Source of the DNA: Kaistia defluvii | GTDB taxonomy: Bacteria; Pseudomonadota; Alphaproteobacteria; Rhizobiales; Kaistiaceae | Length of the DNA stretch: 64,000 bases | Assembly: GCF_040548815.1 (NCBI RefSeq) | Contig: NZ_JBEPSM010000001.1 | Span: 2,721,798 to 2,785,797 of the forward strand | Direction of reading: 5' to 3' | Part shown: positions 8,260 through 16,449 of the stretch, piece after piece | Numbering within the stretch: the first letter of the stretch is position 1 | How the letters are laid out: each line of letters starts with the position of its first letter | The notes under the pieces: model-generated | What the model was told of the DNA's origin: nothing | The model's input: only the letters and a program-made list of their open reading frames with translations | Database searches by the model: none | Made by a program: the position numbers and the translations under genes

Positions 8260-9359
8260 AGCCATCCCGCGCCTTTCGCTGGACCGGCGCCGTCGCCGCC
8301 AGCGCGATGCCGACCCTTGCCCTCGCCGCGCCGAGCCCGTTCGGCATCGCCACGCCCGATGGCGGCGGCACAGTCGGCTGGGCCGGCCCCCTCGCCCCGC
8401 TCTTCCAGTGGATCGCGCGCCAGCAATCAGTCTTCTACCGCGACCTGACCGACGCGCTCGCGAACCTGTCGCAGAGCGGCCACGCGGCCCTCATCCTGGT
8501 GGCGCTGTCCTTCGCCTATGGCGTGTTCCACGCCGTTGGCCCCGGCCATGGCAAGGCGGTGATCGCCTCCTATCTGCTGGCGACCGGCGACCGGCTGAAG
8601 CGCGGCATCGTCATCTCCTTTGCCTCCGCCCTGGTGCAGGCGCTGACCGCCATCCTCGTGGTTTCCGTCGGCACGCTGATTCTCAACGTGACCGCGATGA
8701 CCATGACGCGGGCGACCGATGCGCTGGAGATCGCCAGCTACGCGCTGATCGCGCTCTGCGGCGTCTGGCTGCTCTGGATGAAGCTGTCGGGACGCGGCCA
8801 GGAGTCCAATCCGAATGCGCCGGTCGTGGAGCATGATCCCGCGACCTGCAATCATCCCCATCACCGGCTCGGCCGCAATCTCGCCTTCGGGCCCCGGGTC
8901 GCTCCCGTCGGCCTCGCCAATGCGGGTTTTTCGGCCACCGGGCTCACCGACAGCCGCGTCGCGTCCGGGGCGACCAGCCTCGCCTGCGATTGCGGCCATT
9001 CGCACGCGCCCGACCCGTCCCAGCTCGACCGCCCGCTGACTGTCGGCCGGGCCTGGACGGCGATCCTCGCCGTCGGGATCCGCCCCTGCTCGGGCGCGAT
9101 CATCGTGCTGGTCTTCGCCGTATCGCAGAAGCTCTATTGGGCCGGCATCCTGTCAGTGCTGCTGATGGCGCTCGGCACCGGCCTGACGGTCTCGGCGCTC
9201 GCAACGCTGGCGGTCAAGGCCAAGGACCTCGCGCTGCGCTTTTCCGGCGGCGAGACGCGGACGCAACTGCGCGTCGTCAACGGCCTGCAGATCGCTGTCG
9301 CCAGCGGCATCCTGCTCTTCGGCCTGCTGATGCTCGGCGGCGCCCTCGCGGCGGGGTAA
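8256..9359 (+). CDS. NreB/RcnA-like nickel/cobalt efflux permease
   Basis: A 367-residue inner-membrane protein of the NiCoT-related nickel/cobalt transporter superfamily. Several hydrophobic helices are separated by a metal-binding loop (NHPHHRLG near residue 200 and CDCGHSHAPDPS near 246). The HAVGPGHGKAV segment (about 92-102) matches the H-x(5)-GHGK signature of RcnA-type exporters. An N-terminal hydrophobic stretch ending in ALA may be a signal or first helix. It probably moves Ni(II)/Co(II) out of the cytoplasm together with the coupled DUF1007 protein; metal and direction are inferred from family. Confidence 0.83.
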   Translation: MKPSRAFRWTGAVAASAMPTLALAAPSPFGIATPDGGGTVGWAGPLAPLFQWIARQQSVFYRDLTDALANLSQSGHAALILVALSFAYGVFHAVGPGHGKAVIASYLLATGDRLKRGIVISFASALVQALTAILVVSVGTLILNVTAMTMTRATDALEIASYALIALCGVWLLWMKLSGRGQESNPNAPVVEHDPATCNHPHHRLGRNLAFGPRVAPVGLANAGFSATGLTDSRVASGATSLACDCGHSHAPDPSQLDRPLTVGRAWTAILAVGIRPCSGAIIVLVFAVSQKLYWAGILSVLLMALGTGLTVSALATLAVKAKDLALRFSGGETRTQLRVVNGLQIAVASGILLFGLLMLGGALAAG

Positions 9360-9377
9360 TTTCGAGACGGCTCTTCC

Positions 9378-9402
9378 TTCACCTCTCCCTGAGGGAGAGG
9401 TC
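9378..9402. repeat. family B palindrome (CCTCTCCCT-GAGGGAGAGG type)
   Basis: ACCTCTCCCT pairs with AGGGAGAGGT in a perfect hairpin just after the nickel/cobalt permease gene. The same element recurs near 34.7 kb and 43.1 kb. It could also act as a transcript-end stabiliser; there is no U-tract. Confidence 0.7.
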
Positions 9403-9427
9403 GACGGCCAAAGGCCGGATCCTGCAG

Positions 9428-9572
9428 ATCTCGATTTCCAACATCCTGAGGAGGCCTGCGAAGCAGGCCGTCTCGAAGGACGCACCACCTTAGGGCCTGT
9501 CTTGAAGCGGCACCGCCCTGCGTGCTTCGAGACGGCCCTTCCGGGCCTCCTCAGCATGTTGAGGATGGTGTT
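9428..9572. repeat. family A repeat, paired inverted elements
   Basis: The left arm has ATCCTGAGGAGGC, a hairpin, then GCCGTCTCGAAG; the right arm has CTTCGAGACGGCC, a hairpin, then GGCCTCCTCAGCATGTTGAGGAT. The two arms are inverted relative to one another over about 145 bp, like a REP/BIME doublet. Further copies lie at 31306-31433 (opposite orientation) and 36967-37106. All three are intergenic. Confidence 0.8.
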
Positions 9573-9643
9573 TGCTCAAAGACAGAGAGACTCTCTGTGC
9601 GCCCCCTCCGCGGAAGAAGCTGGGCGTCTTGCCTCCTCAAGAA

Positions 9644-10432
9644 CTACTCCGCCGCCGCAGCCAGGCGACCGCGCGAGGCCAGGCGCGCCCGCATTGCCTC
9701 GCCGAAGGCGCGGAACAGGCGGGCGGAGGGCGCGTCGGTCGTCACCCAATATTCCGGATGCCACTGCACCCCGACGGCAAAGCCCGGCGCGTCCCGGACG
9801 CTGACCGCCTCGATCGTGCCATCCGCCGCCAACGCCTCGACGACCAGCCCTTCGGCCAGTTCGCCGATCGCCTGCCGGTGCAGCGAGTTCACCTCGATCT
9901 CGTCGCGCTCGACGATGCGGGCGAAACAGCCATCGGCGATGATCCGGACCGGGTGGCGGATCGCGAAGCGCTCGGCCTGGACCTCGGAAACCGGCGCGCG
10001 GTGGTCGTGGCGGCCGGGATGCTCCTGCACTTCCGAGATCAGCGTGCCGCCCAGCGCCACGTTCAGTTCCTGCTGGCCGCGGCAGATGGCGAGCAGCGGC
10101 ACGCCCTGCCGGATCGCGGCGCGGATCAGCGGCAGCGTGGTCGAATCGCGGGCCGGGTCATAGGGCTCGGTGCGCGGATCGGCGCTTTCGCCATAGAGCG
10201 AGGGATGGACGTTGGAGCGGCTGCCAGTGACCAGCACGCCATCGACCCGCTCCAGCAGCGCCTCGATGTCGAGCGCGTCGCCCAGCGACGGCACGATCAC
10301 CGGAATACCGCCGGCGCCGGTAAGGACCGCCTTCACATAGGTCTCGGAAGCGGCGTGCCAGCGATAGCCCTCGAACTCGCGCACATCGGCCGCAACGGCC
10401 ACGAGAGGCGAGGCATTCTTCAGTTCCGTCAT
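9644..10432 (-). CDS. class I glutamine amidotransferase-like hydrolase (peptidase C26, PuuD type)
   Basis: A 262-residue protein of the gamma-glutamyl-GABA hydrolase family. The catalytic triad is visible: Cys117 in LLAICRGQQE, and His226/Glu228 in VQWHPEYW. Family members cleave gamma-glutamyl amides such as gamma-glutamyl-GABA in putrescine breakdown. No other puu genes are adjacent, but polyamine genes lie about 7 kb away, so this role is possible rather than shown. It is divergent from a TRAP binding protein with a 202-bp gap. Confidence 0.82.
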   Translation of the reverse strand: MTELKNASPLVAVAADVREFEGYRWHAASETYVKAVLTGAGGIPVIVPSLGDALDIEALLERVDGVLVTGSRSNVHPSLYGESADPRTEPYDPARDSTTLPLIRAAIRQGVPLLAICRGQQELNVALGGTLISEVQEHPGRHDHRAPVSEVQAERFAIRHPVRIIADGCFARIVERDEIEVNSLHRQAIGELAEGLVVEALAADGTIEAVSVRDAPGFAVGVQWHPEYWVTTDAPSARLFRAFGEAMRARLASRGRLAAAAE

Positions 10433-10634
10433 GATCCAGATCGCTTGCTGTGAGGCATTTCGCTCCTTTTACACCGGACCATGGCAAAAAGCCGTCTTTT
10501 CGCCAACTCTGCCGGCTACCCACCGAGCCCCCCATAGGCGTTCCCCCGGACGCCGGCAGCCCAGGCCGAGACAGCCGCCGAAAGGCGTTGAGTCCCGGCC
10601 GCGATGGCTGCCCTGACCAACCAGGAGGTAAGGA

Positions 10635-11762
10635 ATGGCTCCGAACCGACCGGATCGACGCACGTTCCTCCGCACCGCCGTCATCGCCCCGGGCGTGGCG
10701 GTGGCAGGCGCCGCCACGCCCGCGCTGGCCGCCCCCGCCGTGACGTCCAGCCTGCCCGACATCGTCTGGCGGCTGCAATCGAGCTTCCCCGCCTCGCTCG
10801 AAACCATTCACGGCAGCGCCGAGGCGATGGCGCGCACGATCGCGGCGCTGACCGGCGGCCGGTTTCGCATCGAGATCGAGACGCCCGGCCATTTGGCGCC
10901 CGGCGCCGAGACGCTCGACGCCGTGCGCAACGGCGCCATCCAGGCGCACCAGACCTGTTCCTACTATTATATGGATCTCGACCCCGCCTTCGCGATCGGC
11001 ACCGCCCTGCCCTTCGGCATGAACGCCCGGATGCAGGACGCCTGGATAACGGATGGCGGCGGCCAGCACCTGCTCGACACCTTCTATGCCAATTACGACC
11101 TGGTCTCCTTCGTCGTCGGCAATACGGGCGCGCAGATGGGCGGCTGGTTCCGGCGCGAGATCCGCAGCCTGCCGGAGATCGCCGGCATGAAGATGCGGAT
11201 TGCCGGCGTCGGCGGCACCGTGCTCGCCCGGCTGGGCGTCGAGCCGCAGCAGATCGCGCCCGAGGGGATCTATGCCGCCCTGGCCGATGGCACGATCGAC
11301 GCCGCCGAATGGGGCGGGCCGTATGAGGACGAGAAGTTCGGCTTCTACAAGGTCGCGCCCTATTACTACTATCCCGGCTGGTGGGAGGGCGGACCGTCCG
11401 TCCACCTGCTCGTCAACCGCCCGGCCTTCGAGGCGCTGCCGGAGCTCTACAAGGTGGCGCTCCGCACGGCCGCCGGCCAGGCCTCGCACGAGATGCTCGC
11501 CCGCTACGATGTGCGCAACAACACGGCCATCCGCAGCCTGATCGACAAGGGGGTGCAACTGCGGCCCTTCCCGACGGACCTGCTGGAGGCCACCTACAAG
11601 GCGTCGTTCGAGCTCTATGCCGAACTCGCGGCAGAGCACCCGCGCTTCAAGGCGATCTACGAGCCGTGGAAGCTGTTCCGCGACCAGATCTACCAGTCGT
11701 TCCGTGTCGCCGAATTCTCGTTCGAGAGCTTCGGCTTCGCCCAGCAGGCCAAGGGGCTCTAG
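10635..11762 (+). CDS. TRAP transporter solute-binding protein (DctP family), orphan
   Basis: 375 residues with a twin-arginine signal (RRTFLRTA, then a hydrophobic stretch ending ALAAPA, cleavage near 33). It continues with the DctP-family pattern IVWRLQSSFPASLETIHGSAE and the conserved GTVLARLGVEPQQIAPEGIYAALADGTIDAAEWGGPYEDEKFGFYKVAPYYYYPGWWE region, typical of the keto-acid/TakP-like branch. It would bind an organic anion in the periplasm and deliver it to DctQ/DctM permeases. No permease gene is adjacent on either side, so it must work with a distant one or act differently. The start at 10635 follows AGGAGG at 10621-10626. Confidence 0.88.
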   Translation: MAPNRPDRRTFLRTAVIAPGVAVAGAATPALAAPAVTSSLPDIVWRLQSSFPASLETIHGSAEAMARTIAALTGGRFRIEIETPGHLAPGAETLDAVRNGAIQAHQTCSYYYMDLDPAFAIGTALPFGMNARMQDAWITDGGGQHLLDTFYANYDLVSFVVGNTGAQMGGWFRREIRSLPEIAGMKMRIAGVGGTVLARLGVEPQQIAPEGIYAALADGTIDAAEWGGPYEDEKFGFYKVAPYYYYPGWWEGGPSVHLLVNRPAFEALPELYKVALRTAAGQASHEMLARYDVRNNTAIRSLIDKGVQLRPFPTDLLEATYKASFELYAELAAEHPRFKAIYEPWKLFRDQIYQSFRVAEFSFESFGFAQQAKGL

Positions 11763-11787
11763 GGTTCAAGCCCATCGTCCCACCGGT

Positions 11788-11834
11788 GGATCCTCCTTCG
11801 AGGCTTCGCTGAAGCGAAGCACCTCAGGATGATG
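11788..11834. repeat. family D repeat (TCCTCCTTCGAGGC...CCTCAGGATGA)
   Basis: A palindromic element with arms TCCTTCGAGGCTTCGC and GCGAAGCACCTCAGGATGATG. Related copies lie at 24775-24830 and inside the 38.6-39.4 kb duplication. Confidence 0.65.
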
Positions 11835-11885
11835 GCGGAGTGTGCCAGTCCCGCTGAAACTTGGGAAATGCCGGGAGCCGGCGAT

Positions 11886-11925
11886 CCCCCTCTCCCGCTC
11901 GCGGGAGAGGGCTGGGGTGAGGGTC
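11886..11925. repeat. family B repeat (CTCTCCCGC-GCGGGAGAGGG)
   Basis: A hairpin of CCCTCTCCCGC and GCGGGAGAGGG, followed by the conserved tail CTGGGGTGAGGGTCTT. It lies between convergent ends of the TRAP binding protein and the 5'-nucleotidase genes. Confidence 0.75.
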
Positions 11926-11944
11926 TTTCCTGACCGCCCCGAAC

Positions 11945-13447
11945 CTAACGGAACACGATCCGACCTTCAGGCTTCGGCGCGATCGTCTTCCGCGCCGCGA
12001 TATAGTCGATCACGTCGCTCGCCATCAGCTTGGCGTCGACCGGGCTGATCAGCCGCGCCGCATCCTTGAACGCGACATAGCCGTCGCCGCCATCGGCGAC
12101 ATAGTCGTTGGTGGCGAGCGTGTATTTCTTGTCCGGATCGAGCGGCGCGCCGTTCACCGTGACGCTCTTCACCCGCATGCCGGGCAGTTGCTTCAGGTCG
12201 ACCTCGACGACGAGACCCGAGACCTGCGGGAAGCGGCCGGCGGCCGCCTCGGCGAGGCTGAAGCCGCTTTCGAGCGCCGCCTTCAGCGCCTTGCCGGTGA
12301 CGGCCAGCTTCACCGTCTTGTTGCCGAAGGGCAGCTCGCTGAAGACGTCGGCCCGGGTCAGCACGGTGCCGGCCGGATATTCCTTGTCGGCGCGGATGCC
12401 GCCGCCATTGGTGAGGGCGATGTCGGCGCCGACCGAGGCGCGCATCGCATCGGCGATCAGGTCGCCGATCGCCGCCTCCTCGCCGCGCACCGTGGCGCGA
12501 CGGCTGTCGAGCGGCGTCTGCGTGGTGCCGATCTCGACCTTCAGCTCGGCGTCGAGCTTGTCCTGATAGCCCTTCACCACGCCGGCGATCTTCGGATCTG
12601 GCGTCACCGTGGCGCTGTCGATGATCTCGAAATGCGGCCGCCAGTCGACCTTGGTCTTGCCGTCCTTCTCGCTCTTGTCGATCGTCACCCGCGTGACGAC
12701 GATGCTTTCCGCCTGCGCGCCGGATTCCGTCAGCGCCGTCTTGCCGTCGAAGAAGGTCAGCAGGTGCTCGTCATGGCCGGACAGCACCAGATCGGCGGCG
12801 TGGTTGCGCACCAGCGCGATATCGACCGAAAGCGGCGTGTGGACGACCGCGACGACGAAATCCGCGCCCGCCTCGCGCAGCGCCTTGCCCTTGGCCTTGC
12901 CGGTCTCGATCGAGGAATTGAAGACCGTGTCGCCCGAGGTGGCGACCACCGGCGTGTCCTCGGTGGTCAGGCCGTAGAAGCCGATCTTGATGCCCTCGAT
13001 ATCGACGATCTTCTCGTCGACCGTGTTCTTCGGCTGGCTGCCGTCCTTTTCGCGGATGTTCGAGGTGACAACGGGAAAGGTCGCCTCGCCGATGCGCGCG
13101 TGAAAAACGTCCGGCCCGAAATCGAATTCGTGATTGCCGGGAGTCATCACATCGACCTTCATCTGGTTGAGGATGTCGATGATATGGACGCCCTTGTCGA
13201 TGCCCGAGAGCAGCGACGGCGAGATGGTGTCGCCGGAATGGACGAACAGAGTCGGCCCCTTGGCGCGCTCGGCCTCGACGACCGTGGCCAGCTTGGCAAA
13301 ACCACCGCGACCGTCCAGCTCCTCTATCCGGTCGATGTCGTTGGTCTGCACGAAGGTGATCGTCACCGGCGCGGCCCATGACGGCATCGCGACAAGGGCG
13401 GCGAAGGCGAGAAGGCCGAATCGCAGGCTGCGCTGGCGTCCGAACAT
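11945..13447 (-). CDS. periplasmic 5'-nucleotidase / metallophosphatase (UshA-like)
   Basis: 500 residues: signal peptide (to about residue 25, MPSWAAP), N-terminal calcineurin-like metallophosphatase domain (about 28-260) and C-terminal 5'-nucleotidase substrate domain (about 300-495). Metal-site motifs are TND (Asp37), SGDT (Asp73), GNHEFDFG (Asn105-His106) and SGHDEH. The first motif usually reads D-x-H; here it is DID, so one usual metal ligand is replaced by Asp39. It probably hydrolyses nucleotides or related phosphoesters in the periplasm for phosphate or nucleoside salvage. It is divergent from ferrochelatase, with a 17-bp palindrome in between. Confidence 0.87.
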   Translation of the reverse strand: MFGRQRSLRFGLLAFAALVAMPSWAAPVTITFVQTNDIDRIEELDGRGGFAKLATVVEAERAKGPTLFVHSGDTISPSLLSGIDKGVHIIDILNQMKVDVMTPGNHEFDFGPDVFHARIGEATFPVVTSNIREKDGSQPKNTVDEKIVDIEGIKIGFYGLTTEDTPVVATSGDTVFNSSIETGKAKGKALREAGADFVVAVVHTPLSVDIALVRNHAADLVLSGHDEHLLTFFDGKTALTESGAQAESIVVTRVTIDKSEKDGKTKVDWRPHFEIIDSATVTPDPKIAGVVKGYQDKLDAELKVEIGTTQTPLDSRRATVRGEEAAIGDLIADAMRASVGADIALTNGGGIRADKEYPAGTVLTRADVFSELPFGNKTVKLAVTGKALKAALESGFSLAEAAAGRFPQVSGLVVEVDLKQLPGMRVKSVTVNGAPLDPDKKYTLATNDYVADGGDGYVAFKDAARLISPVDAKLMASDVIDYIAARKTIAPKPEGRIVFR

Positions 13448-13489
13448 GAGGGCGATCTCCGGTCAGGGTTGTGCGAGGGGCGCGTGGCC

Positions 13490-13506
13490 TGAGCATGCCA
13501 TGCTCA
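13490..13506. promoter_or_regulatory. 17-bp perfect palindrome in the nucleotidase-hemH divergent region
   Basis: TGAGCATG-C-CATGCTCA is a perfect inverted repeat in the 172-bp region between two divergent genes. A wider AACATGAG (13443-13450) / CTCATGTT (13503-13510) pair is also present. It is a strong operator candidate. It does not resemble the Irr (ICE) or RirA boxes known to me. Confidence 0.45.
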
Positions 13507-13619
13507 TGTTGCAATCGCATAGCGCCGACGCGCCCGAACGGCGCTGCGACAACGCGCGACGGATGAAAATGCACCCTGCCCCTTCGCGCCGCGCGAGGTT
13601 GAGGGTAAGTTCCGGCACG

Positions 13620-14672
13620 ATGACCAGCCAGACCGCCGATATCGCCCCTCCCAAGAGCAAGCCTGCCGACCACCCGCCGATTTCGATCGGCCGGGTCGGC
13701 GTGCTCCTCGTCAATCTCGGAACGCCGGATGCGACCGACTATTGGTCGATGCGGCGCTATCTGAAGGAATTCCTTTCGGATCCGCGCGTCATCGAGGTGC
13801 CGAAGCTGATCTGGTGGCCGCTGCTGAACGGCGTCATCCTGACGACGCGCCCGCAGAAGTCCGGCAAGAACTACGAGTCGATCTGGAACAAGGAGCGCAA
13901 CGAATCGCCCTTGCGCACCATCACCCGCTCGCAGTCCGACAAGCTCTCCGCCGCCTTTGCCGACAATGGCAAGATCGTCGTCGAGTGGGCGATGCGCTAT
14001 GGCACCCCCTCGATCGCGGAAAAGATCGACGGGCTGAAGCGCGCGGGCTGCGACCGGATCCTGATCGCCCCGCTCTATCCGCAATATTCCGCGACGACGA
14101 CGGCGACGGTCAACGACAAGGCCTTCGACAAGCTGCGCACCATGCGCTGGCAGCCGGCCGTCCGCACCATGCCGGCCTATCACGACGACCCGGTCTATAT
14201 CGCGGCGCTCGCCACCTCGGTCGAGCGCTCGATCGCGGCGCTCGATTTCGAGCCGGAGATCGTGCTCGCCTCGTTCCACGGCCTGCCCAAGCGCAATCTT
14301 GAGCTGGGCGACCCCTATCACTGCCATTGCGTGAAGACCGCCCGCCTGCTGCGCGAACAGCTTGGCTGGCCAAAGGACAAGCTGCGCGCGACCTTCCAAT
14401 CGCGCTTCGGCAAGGCGGAATGGCTGCAGCCCTATACCGACAAGACCGTCGAGGCGCTGGCCAAGGCCGGCGTCAAGCGCATCGCCGTGGTGACGCCTGG
14501 CTTCTCGGCCGATTGCGTCGAGACGCTGGAAGAAATCGCCGGCGAGAACGCCGAGATCTTCCGCCACCATGGCGGCGAGCAGTTTGCCGCCCTTCCCTGT
14601 CTCAACGACAGCCCGGAAGGCATGGCGCTGCTGGAACACCTCGTGCGCCGCGAACTGCTCGGCTGGGTGTGA
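13620..14672 (+). CDS. hemH: ferrochelatase
   Basis: A 350-residue ferrochelatase, which inserts ferrous iron into protoporphyrin IX, the last step of the protoporphyrin-dependent heme pathway. Landmarks are GVLLVNLGTPDATDYWSMRRYLKEFLSDPRVIE at the start of the domain, SFHGLP with the catalytic histidine (His220), and FSADCVETLEEI with the conserved glutamate near the C-terminus. The open frame extends far upstream, but the ATG at 13620 gives the alphaproteobacterial length. It stands alone and divergent from the nucleotidase gene. Confidence 0.95.
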   Translation: MTSQTADIAPPKSKPADHPPISIGRVGVLLVNLGTPDATDYWSMRRYLKEFLSDPRVIEVPKLIWWPLLNGVILTTRPQKSGKNYESIWNKERNESPLRTITRSQSDKLSAAFADNGKIVVEWAMRYGTPSIAEKIDGLKRAGCDRILIAPLYPQYSATTTATVNDKAFDKLRTMRWQPAVRTMPAYHDDPVYIAALATSVERSIAALDFEPEIVLASFHGLPKRNLELGDPYHCHCVKTARLLREQLGWPKDKLRATFQSRFGKAEWLQPYTDKTVEALAKAGVKRIAVVTPGFSADCVETLEEIAGENAEIFRHHGGEQFAALPCLNDSPEGMALLEHLVRRELLGWV

Positions 14673-14749
14673 CCGGCGCCAATTGCGTCGCCGGATCGAA
14701 ATCCCTACACCTCCTCTGACCGCGACAGGCGTGGCAGAGGGATTGGGCG

Positions 14750-15739
14750 ATGGGATTTTTCGGTTTCGACATCACGGTGCTGGTGGTCGTCGTTCTTGTC
14801 ATTCTGGTGCTGATCGCCGGCATCAAGACCGTGCCGCAAGGTCATAGTTATACGGTGGAGCGGTTCAGCCGCTATACCCGCACCCTGTCGCCCGGCCTCA
14901 ACCTGATCGTCCCCTTCATCGACCGCATCGGCGCGAAGATGAACATGATGGAGCAGGTGCTCGACGTCCCGACGCAGGAAATCATCACCAAGGACAACGC
15001 CACCGTCTCGGTCGATGGCGTGGCCTTCTACCAGGTGCTGGACGCCGCCCGAGCCGCCTATGAGGTGAACGGCCTCAAGAACGCGCTGCTGAATCTGACC
15101 ATGACCAATATCCGTACCGTCATGGGCTCGATGGATCTCGACCAGCTGCTGTCGCATCGCGACGAGATCAATGACAGGCTGCTGCGCGTCGTCGATTCCG
15201 CCGCCGCTTCCTGGGGCATCAAGATCACCCGCATCGAGATCAAGGACATCGTGCCGCCGGCCGATCTCGTCGATTCCATGGGCCGGCAGATGAAGGCGGA
15301 GCGCGAGAAGCGCGCCCAGATCCTTGAGGCGGAGGGCGCGCGCCAGTCGGCCATCCTGAAGGCCGAGGGCGAAAAGCAGGCGCAGATCCTGCAGGCCGAG
15401 GGCCGGCGCGAGGCCGCCTTCCGCGATGCCGAGGCGCGCGAGCGCTCGGCGGAAGCCGAGGCCAAGGCGACCGAGCTGGTCAGCAAGGCGATCGCGGCCG
15501 GCGACGTGCAGGCGATCAACTATTTCGTCGCGCAGGGCTATACCAAGGCGCTGGAAAAGCTCGCCTCCGCCCCCAACCAGAAGGTGCTGATGCTGCCCGT
15601 CGAGGCGACGGCGCTGATCGGCTCGATCGGCGGCATCGCGGAGCTCGCGCGCGGCGCCTTTGGCGGCCCGGACCCGGAACCCGCCCAGCGCCGCCGCCAG
15701 ACCTCCAGCGTGCCGCGTTCCGGCGAAGGATCGTTCTGA
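14750..15739 (+). CDS. qmcA: SPFH/band 7 membrane protein (paraslipin, QmcA type)
   Basis: 329 residues: one N-terminal membrane helix (about 8-26), an SPFH/band 7 domain (about 28-200) starting [32 protein letters not shown], and then a long charged coiled coil rich in E-A-E repeats (about 190-250). Proteins of this class form membrane-bound oligomers that scaffold proteases and lipid domains. The next gene encodes an NfeD protein and overlaps by one base (TGATG), the standard partnership for this family. Confidence 0.9.
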   Translation: MGFFGFDITVLVVVVLVILVLIAGIKTVPQGHSYTVERFSRYTRTLSPGLNLIVPFIDRIGAKMNMMEQVLDVPTQEIITKDNATVSVDGVAFYQVLDAARAAYEVNGLKNALLNLTMTNIRTVMGSMDLDQLLSHRDEINDRLLRVVDSAAASWGIKITRIEIKDIVPPADLVDSMGRQMKAEREKRAQILEAEGARQSAILKAEGEKQAQILQAEGRREAAFRDAEARERSAEAEAKATELVSKAIAAGDVQAINYFVAQGYTKALEKLASAPNQKVLMLPVEATALIGSIGGIAELARGAFGGPDPEPAQRRRQTSSVPRSGEGSF

Positions 15740-16185
15740 TGATCGTCGAGGCGGTCCGGCAGCTCGGCCCATGGAGCTGGTGGATCCTCGGCCTGCTGCT
15801 GCTCGGCGTCGAGGTGCTGGCGCCCGGCGCCTTCTTCCTGTGGTTCGGCATCGCCGCGCTGATCGTCGGCGCGCTGGCGCTTCTCGTCGTGGTGAGCTGG
15901 CAGGCACAGGCGATCCTGTTCGTCGCGCTGGCACTGGTCCTGGTCATTCTCGGCCGGCGCTTCTATTCGCGCGAGCGTCGCCCGGGCGACCAGCCGCATC
16001 TGAACCAGCGCGCGGCGCGCTTCGTCGGCGGCGTCTATCCTCTGGCCGAGGCGATTTCCAACGGCCATGGCCGCATCCGCATCGATGACACGACCTGGAG
16101 CGTCACCGGCCCCGACCTGCCATCCGGCACCCGCGTCCGCGTCACCGGCTTCGACGGCGCCGTTCTGAAGGTCGTGGCGGCGTAG
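15739..16185 (+). CDS. NfeD family protein
   Basis: 148 residues with two to three hydrophobic helices (about 14-75) followed by a small OB-fold domain (about 95-147, ending GTRVRVTGFDGAVLKV). This is the short NfeD type without a protease domain. It shares one base with the upstream paraslipin gene, so the two are translationally coupled; NfeD proteins are thought to act with their SPFH partner in the inner membrane. Confidence 0.9.
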   Translation: MIVEAVRQLGPWSWWILGLLLLGVEVLAPGAFFLWFGIAALIVGALALLVVVSWQAQAILFVALALVLVILGRRFYSRERRPGDQPHLNQRAARFVGGVYPLAEAISNGHGRIRIDDTTWSVTGPDLPSGTRVRVTGFDGAVLKVVAA

Positions 16186-16260
16186 GCGCGTCGATCTCAC
16201 CTGTCGGGATAACCCTTGGCGCAGCCTCGTCGTTGAAACGCGAAATCGGGATCACTCGGG

Positions 16261-16369
16261 CGTCATCCCGGCGAAGGCCGGGATCCAGACACACCGTCTT
16301 GTGGAACGAAGGCTGGCCACTTCTTGCCTGGCCGGTGTTCATGGGCCCCGGCCTTCGCCGGGGCGACGA
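16261..16369. repeat. family C repeat, full length
   Basis: The left hairpin is ATCCCGGCGAAGGCCGGGATCC followed by AGACAC; the right hairpin is GTGTTCATGGGCCCC followed by GGCCTTCGCCGGGGC. The arms are inverted to each other across about 110 bp. Other copies: 24911-25021 and 31184-31287 (inverted), 36822-36920, and a half element at 30953-30990. Confidence 0.8.
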
Positions 16370-16449
16370 GCGTCCAAATAGCCTCAGCCTGTCAGTCTGT
16401 CCTCAGCGTGAGCAACCTCTTCCGAGGTCAAAGATGAAGGGAATCTTCG

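Noticed and set aside
12771..14639. 622-residue minus-strand frame across the nucleotidase and hemH genes
   Set aside because: It spans two real genes on opposite strands and shows no family motif; ferrochelatase and the nucleotidase account for the region.
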